From: Poriferisodalis sp965226645
GTDB lineage: Bacteria; Actinomycetota; Acidimicrobiia; Acidimicrobiales; Poriferisodalaceae
Reading direction: 5' to 3'
NCBI GenBank assembly: GCA_965226645.1
Contig: CBDDDL010000002.1
Span: 124,001 to 188,000, forward strand
DNA length: 64,000 bases
Shown: positions 1-20,441 of the stretch, in pieces
How the letters are laid out: each line of letters starts with the position of its first letter
Numbering within the stretch: the stretch's first letter is position 1
Notes under the pieces: model-generated
What the model saw: the letters and a program-made list of their open reading frames with translations, nothing else
What the model was told of the DNA's origin: nothing
The model's database searches: none
Made by a program: the position numbers and the translations under genes

Positions 1-901
1 CACCGGTCCGGTCGACCACCTCGTCGACCGGCTCGATCGGAACGTCGACGATTTCGTCGGGGGTGACGAACACGGCCCCCGCAGCCGACAGCGTGACCGA
101 TGCAATGTCCACTCGGCCCTGCACCGCCGCGAGCGCTTCGTCGAGGTCGTCGGTCTCGAACAGGGCCTTCAGCTCGGCTGCGTTGGCGAACAGCACGTTC
201 GTGCAGCGATCCACCATGTCGATGAACTCACGCCGGTGGCGCTCCACGCAGAACGAGTCAGAAAGGCTGAGGGCAACCTGGCAGTGGTTGCCGGGCGCGG
301 CACAGTGCTCAGCCACCTCGCGCAGCGCAGCCCGGGCCGCCGTCGGATCCCAGAGGTAGCCCTCAAGCAGCATCATCCGAGCGCGACCCACCATGGCCCA
401 GTCCACATCGGCCGTCGCGAAGCCGGCAGAGGCCCCCAGATACGTGCTCATGGTGCGCTCGCCGTCAGGGGTGATGACGACGGTGCAGCGGCCTGTCGGA
501 TCGTCGGCCGGCGCTCGTACGGTGGCGTGCTCGACCCCATGCGCGGCCATATCGGCGATGAACAGGTCTCCTAGGGCGTCCTCGCACACGCGGCCCATGT
601 ACCCGGCCCTGCCGCCGAGCGCCGCGATGCCCAGCATCGTGTTCGCGACCGAGCCCCCAGGCGTCATCTCATCGGCTCCCCCGAGCATCTCGACGAGCGC
701 CGTGAGCTCGACCGCCCGCTGGGTATCCACCAGCGTCATCGCTCCCTTGACGACACCCAGCTCGGTGACCATGGATTCGTCGGTGCGCAGGAGCACGTCC
801 ACCATCGCATTGCCGATGCCAACGACATCGAGTGCATTGCCGGCTCCGACGGCATCGGGTGCGTTGCCGGCTCCGACGGCATCGGGCTGCTGGGTCTCCA
901 C
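1..901 (-). CDS. PfkB-family carbohydrate/nucleoside kinase, C-terminus cut by window edge
   Basis: Reverse-strand translation from a GTG at 901-899 runs open to the window edge. Near the N-terminus it has the first strand and sugar-binding motif of the ribokinase fold (DVVGIGNAMVD). The PGGSVANT substrate-binding motif and the glycine-rich GIAALGGRAGYMGRVCED segment follow. The last visible residues (VVDRTG) look like the start of the DTxGAGD catalytic/anion-hole motif, so only the C-terminal quarter is missing. The family phosphorylates sugars or nucleosides such as adenosine with ATP in the cytoplasm; the substrate cannot be fixed here. The start is not certain: no strong ribosome-binding site is seen, and a 27-bp repeat lies just inside it. 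It is divergent from the M1 aminopeptidase gene. Confidence 0.85.
   Translation of the reverse strand, partial: METQQPDAVGAGNAPDAVGAGNALDVVGIGNAMVDVLLRTDESMVTELGVVKGAMTLVDTQRAVELTALVEMLGGADEMTPGGSVANTMLGIAALGGRAGYMGRVCEDALGDLFIADMAAHGVEHATVRAPADDPTGRCTVVITPDGERTMSTYLGASAGFATADVDWAMVGRARMMLLEGYLWDPTAARAALREVAEHCAAPGNHCQVALSLSDSFCVERHRREFIDMVDRCTNVLFANAAELKALFETDDLDEALAAVQGRVDIASVTLSAAGAVFVTPDEIVDVPIEPVDEVVDRTG
830..883 (-). repeat. 27-bp tandem repeat duplicating the kinase strand-1 motif
   Basis: Two 27-bp units, each encoding DAVGAGNA plus one residue, sit directly before the genuine DVVGIGNAM motif at 803-829, which is a diverged third unit. The unit is in frame, so the kinase gains 18 N-terminal residues that mimic its own first beta strand. 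Replication slippage is the likely origin (inference). Confidence 0.8.
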
Positions 902-957
902 CCCTGTGGGCTTAGCACCTCGGCTGGCCCACTCGCAGGTTCGATTCGGATGAACAC

Positions 958-3621
958 GTGGCGCCAGCAACGAGCGCGCACCTCGTCGGTAGTGTGCGCG
1001 CCGTGACGTTCTTGCTTCCTGGCCCGAATTCTGGCGCAACTGCTGACGGTTCCCCGGCAGCCAGTGCAAACCCGTATCGCTTGCCGCGCGACGTGCGGCC
1101 AGTGAGGTACGACCTTGTCATTGAACCCGACCTCGATGCCGCACGATTCGTGGGCGAAGTCAGCATCGAAGCGACGCTGTCGGTGCCAGTCGACAGCGTG
1201 ACCATGAATGCCGCCGAGCTTGAGTGCTCCGATGCGACGCTTCGCCAAGGCGACGCGACCATCCCCGCCGAGATCTCGTTCGATCCGCAGACCGAGCGGA
1301 TGACGATGCGCCCCGCGGACGGAACCCAGCTTCAGCCCGGCAACGTACGCATCGACTGCAAGTTCGCTGGCGAGCTGAACGACAAACTTCGCGGCTTCTA
1401 TCGCTCGACGTTCGTCGACGACGCCGGTGAGACCCGCACCATCGCCACGACGCAGTTCGAGTCCACCAACGCGCGGCGCGCGTTTCCGTGCTTAGACGAG
1501 CCCGACTTCAAGGCCGTCTTCGGCGTCACGATGATCGTGCCAACCGACCTCATGGCGATCAGCTGCGGCGAAGTCGTGTCATCCGAGACGACGGCCGACG
1601 GACGGCGTCGCGACACCTTCGCCGACACCATGCAGATGTCCACCTATCTGATGGCCTTCATCGTCGGCGACCTCGAAGCGACTGATCCGGTGGACGTCGG
1701 AGGGGTGCCGCTGCGGATCGTTCACGTGCGCGGCAAATCGGCATTGACCGCCTTCGGACTCGAGGCAGGAGCGTTCGCTCTGGCGTGGCTGGTCGACTAC
1801 TACGGCATCGACTATCCGGGCTCCAAGATCGACCTGATCGCAGTGCCGGACTTCGCGTTCGGCGCAATGGAGAACATGGGCGCCATCACGTTCCGCGAGA
1901 CGCTGCTGCTGGCAGATCCCGCTAAGGCGACCACGGCAGAACTGCTGCGCATCGTCGATGTCATCGCGCACGAGCTGGCGCACATGTGGTTCGGGAATCT
2001 TGTGACCATGGACTGGTGGAACGGCATCTGGCTGAAGGAGGCCTTCGCCACGTTCATGCAGGTCACCACCACCGACGCCTTCCGGCCAGATTGGCAGCGC
2101 TGGGATGAATTCTCGATCGAGCGCGGTGCGGCATTCGATGTCGACGCATTGAGCACGACGCGCCCCATCGAGTACGAGGTGGTCTCCCCCGAAGACGCCG
2201 AGGGCATGTACGACGTGCTGACGTACGAGAAGGGCGCCGCGGTGGTGCGGATGCTCGAGCAGTACCTGGGCGCTGCGGAGTTCGCGGCCGGCGTGCGGCA
2301 CTACCTGAGGTCGCACAGCTACGCAAACGTCACAACGACCGATCTGTGGGACGCGCTAGAGGAATCGAGCGGTGAGCCGGTCCGGGCCGTCATGGACGGC
2401 TGGATCTTCCGGGGCGGCTACCCGATTCTCGCTGTCGAGTTGCACTCGCAGGGTCTGGAGATCTCGCAGCATCGCTTCATGTATGGCGACAGCGGCGGCG
2501 ATGATGCAGCCGCAGAGTCCAGCACGTGGAGCGTGCCGGTGATAGTGCGCGCTCGCATCGACGGCGAGACCATCGAACGACGGCTGCTGCTCGAGGGGCG
2601 ATCGGTACGACTCGACCTGGGCGGGCACGTTGAGTGGGCCGTTGTCAACGCCGGCGGCCATGGCTATTACCGGGTGCGGTACAGCGGCGAGCTGCTGGCT
2701 CGCACCGCGCGCCAAGCGCTGGAGGTCATGGCGCCGATCGAGCGATACGGCCTGGTCGACGACACCTACGCCGCTGTGGTGGCTGGTCACGCACCGGCCT
2801 CAGAATTCGTGCAGCTGGTCACCGATCTCGCCTCCGAAACCGATTTGCATGTCTGGCAGCGGATGATCTGGGGCTTGAAGGGGCTGCATGCGATCGCCGA
2901 GCCGGACGGTCGTGAAACCTTGGCGGTGCTCATTCGAGATCTGGCCACCACTGCCCTGGGAGTGCTGGGCTTCGAGCCCCGCCACGACGAACCGGACCTG
3001 GACCGCGAGCTGCGTGGAGTGCTCTTCGAAGCCGCCGGTGGTCGCGGTCGCGACGAATTGGTTCGGACCCGCGCCCGCGAGCTGTTCGACGCTGCAGCCC
3101 AGAACGGCGGCGCCGCGGTCGAGCCGAACCTCGCCGCAGCGGCCGTACAGGTTGCCGCGGCGGCAGGTGACGAGACCGATTACGAGCGGATGGTCGAGAT
3201 GTACCGGGGTGCGGACACGCCGCAGAGCGAGCTGCGCTACCTCCAAGCGCTGCTGCTGTTCGACAGACGTGACCTGTTCGAACGGACGCTCGAACTGTTC
3301 GCCACCGAAGTGCGCACCCAGAACGCGCCGTACCTGTTGAGCGCTGCGATGACGCACCTCGATTGGGGCCCTGTCGCCTGGGAATTCGTGCGGGATCAGT
3401 GGGACGATCTCATCGAGCGCTTTCCTCAGAACTCGGTCGCTCGCATGGCAGGCGGTGTGCGCGGGCTGTCTACCAGAAGCCTCGCCACCGAGGTCGAAGC
3501 GTTCTTCGCCGATCACGAGGTGCCTCAAGGAGCGCTCACTGTGGCTCAGCATCTGGAGAAGATGTGGGTGAACGTGAGACTGCGCGAACGCGAGGGTGCA
3601 CGCCTCGGACTGGCCACATGA
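958..3621 (+). CDS. pepN: M1-family aminopeptidase N-like zinc metallopeptidase
   Basis: The 887-residue product has the diagnostic M1 signature: exopeptidase motif GAMEN at about 302-306, zinc motif HELAH at 338-342 and the third zinc ligand in WLKEAFATF (Glu361). The length fits the aminopeptidase N family, with an N-terminal beta domain, the catalytic domain and an ERAP1-type C-terminal helical domain. It should remove N-terminal residues from peptides in the cytoplasm; no signal peptide is evident. The start is ambiguous: in-frame GTG codons occur at 958, 994 and 1003, none with a convincing ribosome-binding site, and family homology begins only near residue 38 (NPYRLPRDVRP). It is divergent from the PfkB kinase. 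Confidence 0.95.
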   Translation: MAPATSAHLVGSVRAVTFLLPGPNSGATADGSPAASANPYRLPRDVRPVRYDLVIEPDLDAARFVGEVSIEATLSVPVDSVTMNAAELECSDATLRQGDATIPAEISFDPQTERMTMRPADGTQLQPGNVRIDCKFAGELNDKLRGFYRSTFVDDAGETRTIATTQFESTNARRAFPCLDEPDFKAVFGVTMIVPTDLMAISCGEVVSSETTADGRRRDTFADTMQMSTYLMAFIVGDLEATDPVDVGGVPLRIVHVRGKSALTAFGLEAGAFALAWLVDYYGIDYPGSKIDLIAVPDFAFGAMENMGAITFRETLLLADPAKATTAELLRIVDVIAHELAHMWFGNLVTMDWWNGIWLKEAFATFMQVTTTDAFRPDWQRWDEFSIERGAAFDVDALSTTRPIEYEVVSPEDAEGMYDVLTYEKGAAVVRMLEQYLGAAEFAAGVRHYLRSHSYANVTTTDLWDALEESSGEPVRAVMDGWIFRGGYPILAVELHSQGLEISQHRFMYGDSGGDDAAAESSTWSVPVIVRARIDGETIERRLLLEGRSVRLDLGGHVEWAVVNAGGHGYYRVRYSGELLARTARQALEVMAPIERYGLVDDTYAAVVAGHAPASEFVQLVTDLASETDLHVWQRMIWGLKGLHAIAEPDGRETLAVLIRDLATTALGVLGFEPRHDEPDLDRELRGVLFEAAGGRGRDELVRTRARELFDAAAQNGGAAVEPNLAAAAVQVAAAAGDETDYERMVEMYRGADTPQSELRYLQALLLFDRRDLFERTLELFATEVRTQNAPYLLSAAMTHLDWGPVAWEFVRDQWDDLIERFPQNSVARMAGGVRGLSTRSLATEVEAFFADHEVPQGALTVAQHLEKMWVNVRLREREGARLGLAT

Positions 3622-3673
3622 GCATGGGCCACATGAGCATCGGCGGCACTGCCCGCAGCAGCGCAGGACGCTG

Positions 3674-3802
3674 ATGTTCGGGCGACCGCCTCGCCGCCCG
3701 ATGCGCGCAGGTGATGAGGCGTGGCTGTCCGTGCGAGCGATGATCGCGGCGGCCGCGCTCGTCGTGGTGGTCGTCTACTGGGCGGTGGTCATCGTGGACT
3801 GA
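3674..3802 (+). CDS. small single-pass membrane protein, hypothetical
   Basis: A 42-codon ORF starts at ATG 3674, 52 bp after the aminopeptidase stop. It encodes a basic N-terminus (MFGRPPRRPMRAGDEAW) followed by one strong hydrophobic helix (MIAAAALVVVVVYWAVVIV) that ends almost at the C-terminus. Such tiny tail-anchored proteins are common after housekeeping genes in actinobacteria, but I do not recognise a family. Coding status rests only on the hydrophobic pattern and co-orientation with the aminopeptidase gene. Confidence 0.4.
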   Translation: MFGRPPRRPMRAGDEAWLSVRAMIAAAALVVVVVYWAVVIVD

Positions 3803-3820
3803 GCCCCGTACCCGGGCTCA
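3800..3820. terminator. candidate hairpin between converging genes
   Basis: A 7-bp inverted repeat, TGAGCCC at 3800-3806 and GGGCTCA at 3814-3820, overlaps the stop of the small membrane ORF and precedes the converging CtaG-like gene. No T-run follows, so a terminator role is only plausible. Confidence 0.3.
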
Positions 3821-3856
3821 GCGGCGAATCGCCTCGTCAATGGTCGCAGGCGGGCC

Positions 3857-4747
3857 TCACGCGCCGGTTCGAGGATCAACCGATGGTGCCGGCCGCGGAT
3901 CGCCGTCTGAAGCACGAGACTCGTCGGACCAGCGCATCATCATGGCGATGATGGTCCCCCACACGATCGGGATGCCGCCCAGCTTCATGATGAGTCCCGC
4001 CATCTGCTGGTCCGTAGCGGCATCGAGGCCATAGAACCTCGGTGCCAACTCGTAAGTGGCGTACAGCGGAAATCCCGCGAACGTCAGGAATCCAGCCGGA
4101 ACGGCGGGCACCACGCCCAGCGCGAGGAACAGATAGACCATCTTGGCGGGATAGCTGCGAAGCCGATGCTCGGCCAGCGGCGAACAGATCGGAAGCCACA
4201 CCAATACGCCCGACACGAGCCAGATCAGGTCCATGACGAAAGACCCGAACTGGTTCGCTCGCAGGTTGTCGACGGCCCACGGCGAATGCGTCGCGACCAG
4301 GCACACGTTGAAGACAACACCCGCAGCGACCGGCTTCGTCAGGCGGGTCATGATGCGGTACATGCGCAGCCGAGCGAGTATGCGGCGGGCCATCGGCTCG
4401 GGCGTTCCCAAGATGAGCAGCGGCGCCGCAACCAACGTGTACAGCATGAACTGGAGCATGTGCGCAGAGGCCAGATAGCTGGCACCGAGCAGGCCCAACG
4501 GCCAATCCGACGCGATCCAGAACGCCGCGACTCCCGCCAGGAACAGCCACGTCTGGCGCCGCTGCTCGGCCTGTCGCCCCGTGCCTGGATGCATGCCGGC
4601 TCCGCTGTGAGGTTGCCTCGCCCTGCTCCGGCGGCGCCGTGCGACGACGTAGGGCACAGCAATGGCCAACGACATCAGCCAGACGCCGGGATAGGCCCGC
4701 CATGCCCACGACCACGGCACTTCGATGGTCGAGCACCAGAACCGCAT
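3857..4747 (-). CDS. CtaG-family cytochrome c oxidase assembly membrane protein
   Basis: The 296-residue product is rich in hydrophobic helices (about six or seven) and resembles the Caa3_CtaG family: WPLGLLGASYLASAHMLQF, LVAAPLLILGTPEP, and a conserved SPWAVDNL loop. Members help insert or load copper centres of aa3/caa3-type cytochrome oxidases in the cytoplasmic membrane. The SCO-like gene 10 bp upstream on the same strand supports this, because both act in copper delivery to oxidase. The N-terminal 65 residues include a basic, proline-rich stretch that may be a loop or an over-extended start. The exact metal-transfer role of this family is less settled than that of unrelated eukaryotic Cox11/CtaG. 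Confidence 0.85.
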   Translation of the reverse strand: MRFWCSTIEVPWSWAWRAYPGVWLMSLAIAVPYVVARRRRSRARQPHSGAGMHPGTGRQAEQRRQTWLFLAGVAAFWIASDWPLGLLGASYLASAHMLQFMLYTLVAAPLLILGTPEPMARRILARLRMYRIMTRLTKPVAAGVVFNVCLVATHSPWAVDNLRANQFGSFVMDLIWLVSGVLVWLPICSPLAEHRLRSYPAKMVYLFLALGVVPAVPAGFLTFAGFPLYATYELAPRFYGLDAATDQQMAGLIMKLGGIPIVWGTIIAMMMRWSDESRASDGDPRPAPSVDPRTGA

Positions 4748-4756
4748 CAGGCTGCC

Positions 4757-5515
4757 CTACAGGCCCGCGTCTCGGGACGCGTCCGGCTCGATGCCCGCCA
4801 GCATCGGAAGATCGTGGTCAAATTGGCTTTGACGCGTCGGGTGGGGGTACTGCACATAGCCGTAGCCGTTGGGCGCATAGGCGAACACGCGAGCATCGTG
4901 ACCGATGTCGTAGTCGACATCGCCGTGGCCTGCCTCCTCACCGTCAGACATTTCCATATCGCCCCCGTCCAATGCCATCTGGTGGGGTTCCGTCGTGGTG
5001 GTGTCGAAGATCTTGATCGAGGATGACGCTCCCAGCGCGTTCTGCAGTTCGGTCAACTGCTGCTCGCTGTCGGGAATGAGCCCGACAAAGTCGTCGCTGA
5101 ACTGGTCGAGGTAAGCACGCAGCACCGCAGGCGTGTCTCGTTCGGAATCGACCGTCACCGCTATCACCTGCACATTCTGCGGCACACCCGCACGGTTGAG
5201 CACGCTGGCAAGTTGCGCTAGCTGCACCCCGCAGATATCGCGGCAGTTCGTGAACATCTGGTAGACGAGGCGCACCTTCCCCTGGGTGTCCGCCGCCAGG
5301 TCGAAGTCGTTGCCTCCCGTGTCGGCCAGCACCATCTGAGGCACTTGCCGCAGTTGGTCTTCGGGCACCGCGAGACCCTCGTAGCGCGACTCGGTGTCAC
5401 CGGCCGAGCAGGCCGCGAGAACCACCGCAACCGCGATCAGCAGCGCTCCCAGCTTCACCGGTACGCCGCACACGCGCCGCACGATCCAGCGGCTGCGATG
5501 GGCTTGCTCGCGCAT
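4757..5515 (-). CDS. SCO1/SenC-like copper chaperone lipoprotein
   Basis: The 252-residue product starts with a basic region, a hydrophobic segment and a lipobox (VVLAAC, Cys36), so it should be a membrane-anchored lipoprotein facing outward. It has a thioredoxin-like SCO core with the copper-binding CxxxC (NCRDIC, Cys91 and Cys95) and the distal histidine (DIGHDARVF, His206). SCO proteins deliver copper to the CuA centre of cytochrome oxidase. An acidic, Met/His-rich insertion at about 180-203 (MALDGGDMEMSDGEEAGHGD) is extra and could bind metal (inference). The gene stops 9 bp before the CtaG-like gene, so they probably form one transcript. An internal GTG near codon 18 is an alternative start. 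Confidence 0.9.
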   Translation of the reverse strand: MREQAHRSRWIVRRVCGVPVKLGALLIAVAVVLAACSAGDTESRYEGLAVPEDQLRQVPQMVLADTGGNDFDLAADTQGKVRLVYQMFTNCRDICGVQLAQLASVLNRAGVPQNVQVIAVTVDSERDTPAVLRAYLDQFSDDFVGLIPDSEQQLTELQNALGASSSIKIFDTTTTEPHQMALDGGDMEMSDGEEAGHGDVDYDIGHDARVFAYAPNGYGYVQYPHPTRQSQFDHDLPMLAGIEPDASRDAGL

Positions 5516-5870
5516 CTCTGACTGCCGGTGGAGGTGAGGAGAAATGGCAGGTGCAGGTCAGGGGTCATTTCTGCTGTTGGTTCCCTTTCGGTTACCTAGA
5601 TCGGCTCGGGCATCGGTTACCACGACGCGTGCGAACGGCCCGACGCGTGGCGCGGCGTGCCGCCTGGTGCCCCAGCATTCTGCCGCGCCGGAAAGTGTGT
5701 GACGTCAAGACCCCCACATCGGTACCTCGAGGGTGTCGAGAAACCGGCGGTTCCATCACGGGCGAGGCGAGTAATGATATTCACGGTCATGACGGGCAGG
5801 GTGACATGACCAGCCAGCGCGCCGCTGACCACAAAATCGAGCGCCCGACAGACCCTCGGCGGATCCGGGC
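5516..5870. other. intergenic stretch carrying two sequences repeated near 18.3-18.9 kb
   Basis: I see no gene in these 355 bases. They hold the downstream flank of the giant gene. Bases 5787-5870 (continuing into the gene to 5916) are repeated at 18301-18430. Bases 5633 to about 5720 are repeated near 18771-18858. No clear intrinsic terminator with a T-run was found after the giant gene. Confidence 0.7.
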
Positions 5871-18035
<12,165 letters not shown>

Positions 18036-18300
18036 TGCGACCTCCGAACTGGTAGTTGCTGCGAACATGGATGAAGGCGTTGTTGCGGGCGAGGCCTGAC
18101 AACAGCGATGCCGCCTTGGCCTCGGCGGTGGTGTCGAACTCCTCTGGAACTCCGGATCGTGGCGGCGCCGTTCGACATGCTCGCTACCGGGAAGACCGAT
18201 GACCAATGCAGAAATGAGCCCCGCCGCGCTTATGTGCCATGAAGCGTCCTCCTGCCATTAGGTGAAACCGCGCCGCTGCGCAGCCAAACAATAGTCACGA
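18036..18300. other. leader and upstream region of the giant gene
   Basis: These 265 bases hold the ribosome-binding site of the giant gene (GGAGG close to the GTG at 18035). The reading frame stays open upstream to 18206 without signal-peptide character, so it is taken as untranslated leader. I see no confident promoter boxes. Confidence 0.4.
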
Positions 18301-18384
18301 TTATGACGGACAGGGTGACATGACCAACCCGCGCGCCGCTGACCACAAGATCGAGTGTCCGACAGACCCTCGGCGGATCCGGGC

Positions 18385-18430
18385 TCAGGGGCTGGCGAGG
18401 ATGCGACGTGCAGCGCGTGGGGCGGTGTCG
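18385..18430 (-). pseudogene. relic 3' end of a CWB2 surface-protein gene
   Basis: The reverse strand reads TDTAPRAARRILASP then stop, matching the last residues of the giant protein (IDTAARAARRILANP, stop). The similarity continues about 84 bp past the stop: 18301-18430 aligns without gaps to 5787-5916 with only scattered mismatches. No CWB2 coding sequence is left upstream of it. It is the surviving tail of a paralogous gene or of a lost copy of the giant gene. Confidence 0.75.
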
Positions 18431-18608
18431 GTCGCCGCTGGCCCACAAGACAACCAATTCACGTGCGGCTGCCCTTCACCGTGCCGCAGCTCCGCCGTCG
18501 CGCGTCAGTCTCACTTCGCCTTCGCACATGTCGCGCTCTCCGGGGCTGAACCGCCCCGCACGCGCCACGAGCACCACAGAGCGCTATACGGTGCTCGATC
18601 TTGTGGGG

Positions 18609-19157
18609 TTAGCTCGCGTGGGCGTGGGCAACCAGGTGGGCGTGCAGCGCTGCGCGCACTGCGTGGGCCACAGCGACCTGCATGTCTTCGAAGAGCCCGT
18701 CGATGATGTGACCGCAGGCCTCGAACGCCACGACCGCCTCAGCCACCGACGCGGCAGGATCGCCTCCACCGAACGGCCCGACGCGTGGCGCAGCGTGCCG
18801 CCCAGTACCGCTGCATTGTGCCCGACCGGAAAGTGTGTGCACGCAAGGCCCCCTCGCCGGTAGCCGCCCCGAAGCGTTCGCCGGTCGGTGCCATCCCGCC
18901 CGTGTGTAAAGCGGGATGCCCACTGCGCACATCGGCCGCGTATGCACGGCTCCGTCCGCCGTGATGAAGTCCTGTGCACTCGCTGGCACCAGGCGCAGGT
19001 CGTTGACGACGGTCTGCGAAATCATGGTGCCTTGGGCGCCCGTGTCGACGACTCCCTTGTAGTCCCGGTGGACGGCACCTGTGCCACCGATAGGGATGAC
19101 CGTGACCGGCAGAACGATTTGTCGGTCCTCGACAAGGACCGATGCGGTCTGGGTCAA
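18609..19157 (-). pseudogene. retropepsin-like aspartyl protease, C-terminal half replaced
   Basis: The ATG at 19157 overlaps the stop of the upstream small ORF (ATGA). The first 85 residues are retropepsin-like: a beta-rich start (VLVEDRQIVLPVTVIPI), the catalytic Asp motif GVVDTGAQGTMISQTVV and a short domain to CAVGIPLYTR. After that the family pattern, including the second conserved hydrophobic/GMD stretch, is absent. The frame runs into the dispersed repeat at 18771-18858 and then an unrelated sequence. The gene is therefore probably truncated or rearranged, although the ORF stays open for 182 codons. Bacterial proteins of this type are single-domain, dimerising proteases of unknown substrate. 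Confidence 0.6.
18771..18858. repeat. dispersed repeat, second copy of 5633-5720
   Basis: Ungapped similarity of about 88 bp: both copies begin GAACGGCCCGACGCGTGGCG and share GGAAAGTGTGTG further on. On the minus strand both translate to a conserved THFP...GGT.RHASGRS string. In this copy it sits where a retropepsin-like gene loses its C-terminal half; in the other copy it lies downstream of the giant gene. Identity of the element is unknown. Confidence 0.65.
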
Positions 19158-19399
19158 GACGAGCGAGCGGCCAGTGCGCCGAAGCCGAGATGAATGGGCT
19201 TCGCGCCGATGACCCCACCGGAAAAGTCTCCCTCTCCGTACTCGGCGATCCCGTGCTTGGCGGCCTCGAAGAGGTTGTCGAACAGTCCGATGATGCTGCC
19301 GTCGCGCATGAGCGCCGTTTGTCCGAGGTGCTCGGCCTCGAGCCGATCCGTGTGGCGATCCTCATAGGCCTGATGATTGATGAACACCTGATCCGCCAT
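19154..19399 (-). CDS. small conserved ORF coupled to a retropepsin-like gene
   Basis: An 81-residue ORF starts at ATG 19399, chosen because GGGAGG lies nine bases upstream (the longer ORF upstream lacks family character and crosses into the tRNA gene). The centre (ALMRDGSIIGLFDNLFEAAKHGIAEYGEGDFSGGVIG) resembles short DUF5678-like proteins that commonly precede retropepsin-like genes in actinobacteria and other phyla; that recollection is from memory. The stop overlaps the next ATG by 4 bp, implying translational coupling. Function is unknown. Confidence 0.65.
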   Translation of the reverse strand: MADQVFINHQAYEDRHTDRLEAEHLGQTALMRDGSIIGLFDNLFEAAKHGIAEYGEGDFSGGVIGAKPIHLGFGALAARSS

Positions 19400-19583
19400 C
19401 GTTGTTCCTCCCCTCGCACAGTCTGGAATAGCCGTCGTGCTCAACCGCAGCAGGCGGGCCCCGCAGCACCCCACAGCACCCGCCCCGCCCGCGGAGGATG
19501 CCGCTTGCCATTTTCTTCGCGGTCGAGGGCTCTTCATCGGTCGAGATCGAGCCGCTGTGGCACTGCAATGGAATGACTGGAAG

Positions 19584-19656
19584 TGGAGGTGAGGGGAATC
19601 GAACCCCTGGCCTCTTCGATGCGACCGAAGCGCTCTACCAACTGAGCTACACCCCC
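19584..19656 (-). tRNA. tRNA-Ala (anticodon CGC)
   Basis: The reverse strand folds as a 73-nt tRNA: acceptor GGGGGTG with CACCTCC, containing the G3:U70 wobble pair that is the tRNA-Ala identity element; D-arm AGCTCAGTTGGTAGAGC; anticodon stem CTTCG/CGAAG with loop GTCGCAT (anticodon CGC); T-arm AGGGG-TTCGATT-CCCCT; discriminator A. CCA is not encoded. Confidence 0.95.
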
Positions 19657-19760
19657 GACGGGAAGTCCGGTCGAATATATCTGTGCGGCTTGGCGGCCGA
19701 TCCGAGCGCGCCCTGTGCGCCGCGCAGCACAAGCCCGCTGGTTCGCAGTCCGGCGCAGTC

Positions 19761-20261
19761 CTACTGGTTCGCCGTCCGGCGAATCATCATCACCGCGGAC
19801 GGCCCGGTGCTGGCTTGGGGTAAGTAATGGACTTGCGCAGTCGGCGCGGCGCGGCGCCGTCGCAGAACGCCGATGCCGTAAGCCGTCGCGAACACCAATG
19901 CGACGACGCAAGCGACGAGCGCCCACGACGAGTTCGTAACCAGAACACCCGCAAATGTCACGCCGACGCACAACGCCAGCAACGTGGCGATGTCTCGCCT
20001 GCGAATCGCCGCCTGCTTCGCGCTCATCGGCATCGCTGTCGGCGGCCGCGACCAGCGCTGCGCATCGTGGATGCTCGGTGCATTCGCCACGCGAGGAATG
20101 CTCACCGCAGCGGGTACGGATCGACCGAGCGAGTCGAGCTGCTGGCGGAAGTGATCGACCGACGTCCGGGCTTGCTGCCGTGGACGGAAGAGCCGCGCAA
20201 CGTCTGGTGCAAGCACGACGATCCACGCGATTGCCAAGAGCACCAAGACCAGCTGTGTCAC
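19761..20261 (-). CDS. hypothetical membrane protein
   Basis: A 166-residue protein starts at GTG 20261, with AGGTGA just upstream. It has an N-terminal hydrophobic helix (LVLVLLAIAWIVVLAP), a basic soluble stretch of about 75 residues, and two more hydrophobic helices (LLALCVGVTFAGVLV and WALVACVVALVFATAYGIG). A basic and proline-containing tail follows. I do not recognise a named family. It lies 180 bp downstream of moaC on the same strand, which hints at co-transcription with the molybdenum-cofactor genes but does not show a shared role. Confidence 0.7.
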   Translation of the reverse strand: MTQLVLVLLAIAWIVVLAPDVARLFRPRQQARTSVDHFRQQLDSLGRSVPAAVSIPRVANAPSIHDAQRWSRPPTAMPMSAKQAAIRRRDIATLLALCVGVTFAGVLVTNSSWALVACVVALVFATAYGIGVLRRRRAAPTAQVHYLPQASTGPSAVMMIRRTANQ

Positions 20262-20441
20262 GCATCACCTGCCTTGTCGGCGGGCCTGCCCACAAAGAGT
20301 GCCAGTCCGCCGCGCACGCACCGTGCATTTCCGCTCGACGCGCACCTCCGCACACTAGTGTGCCGAAACTTCCGTCATCCATCGCGCGCTCGTTGGCTGA
20401 GCTGACGAGCTGGGGTGAGTCGGGAAGATCAGTCAAAAAGA

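Noticed and set aside
736..1262. Minus-strand frames crossing 900-1262
   Set aside because: They run antisense into the aminopeptidase gene and lack family features; the kinase frame from GTG 901 is the supported one.
18036..18206. 57 extra N-terminal codons of the giant protein
   Set aside because: They have no signal-peptide character, whereas GTG 18035 has GGAGG just upstream and a signal sequence directly after.
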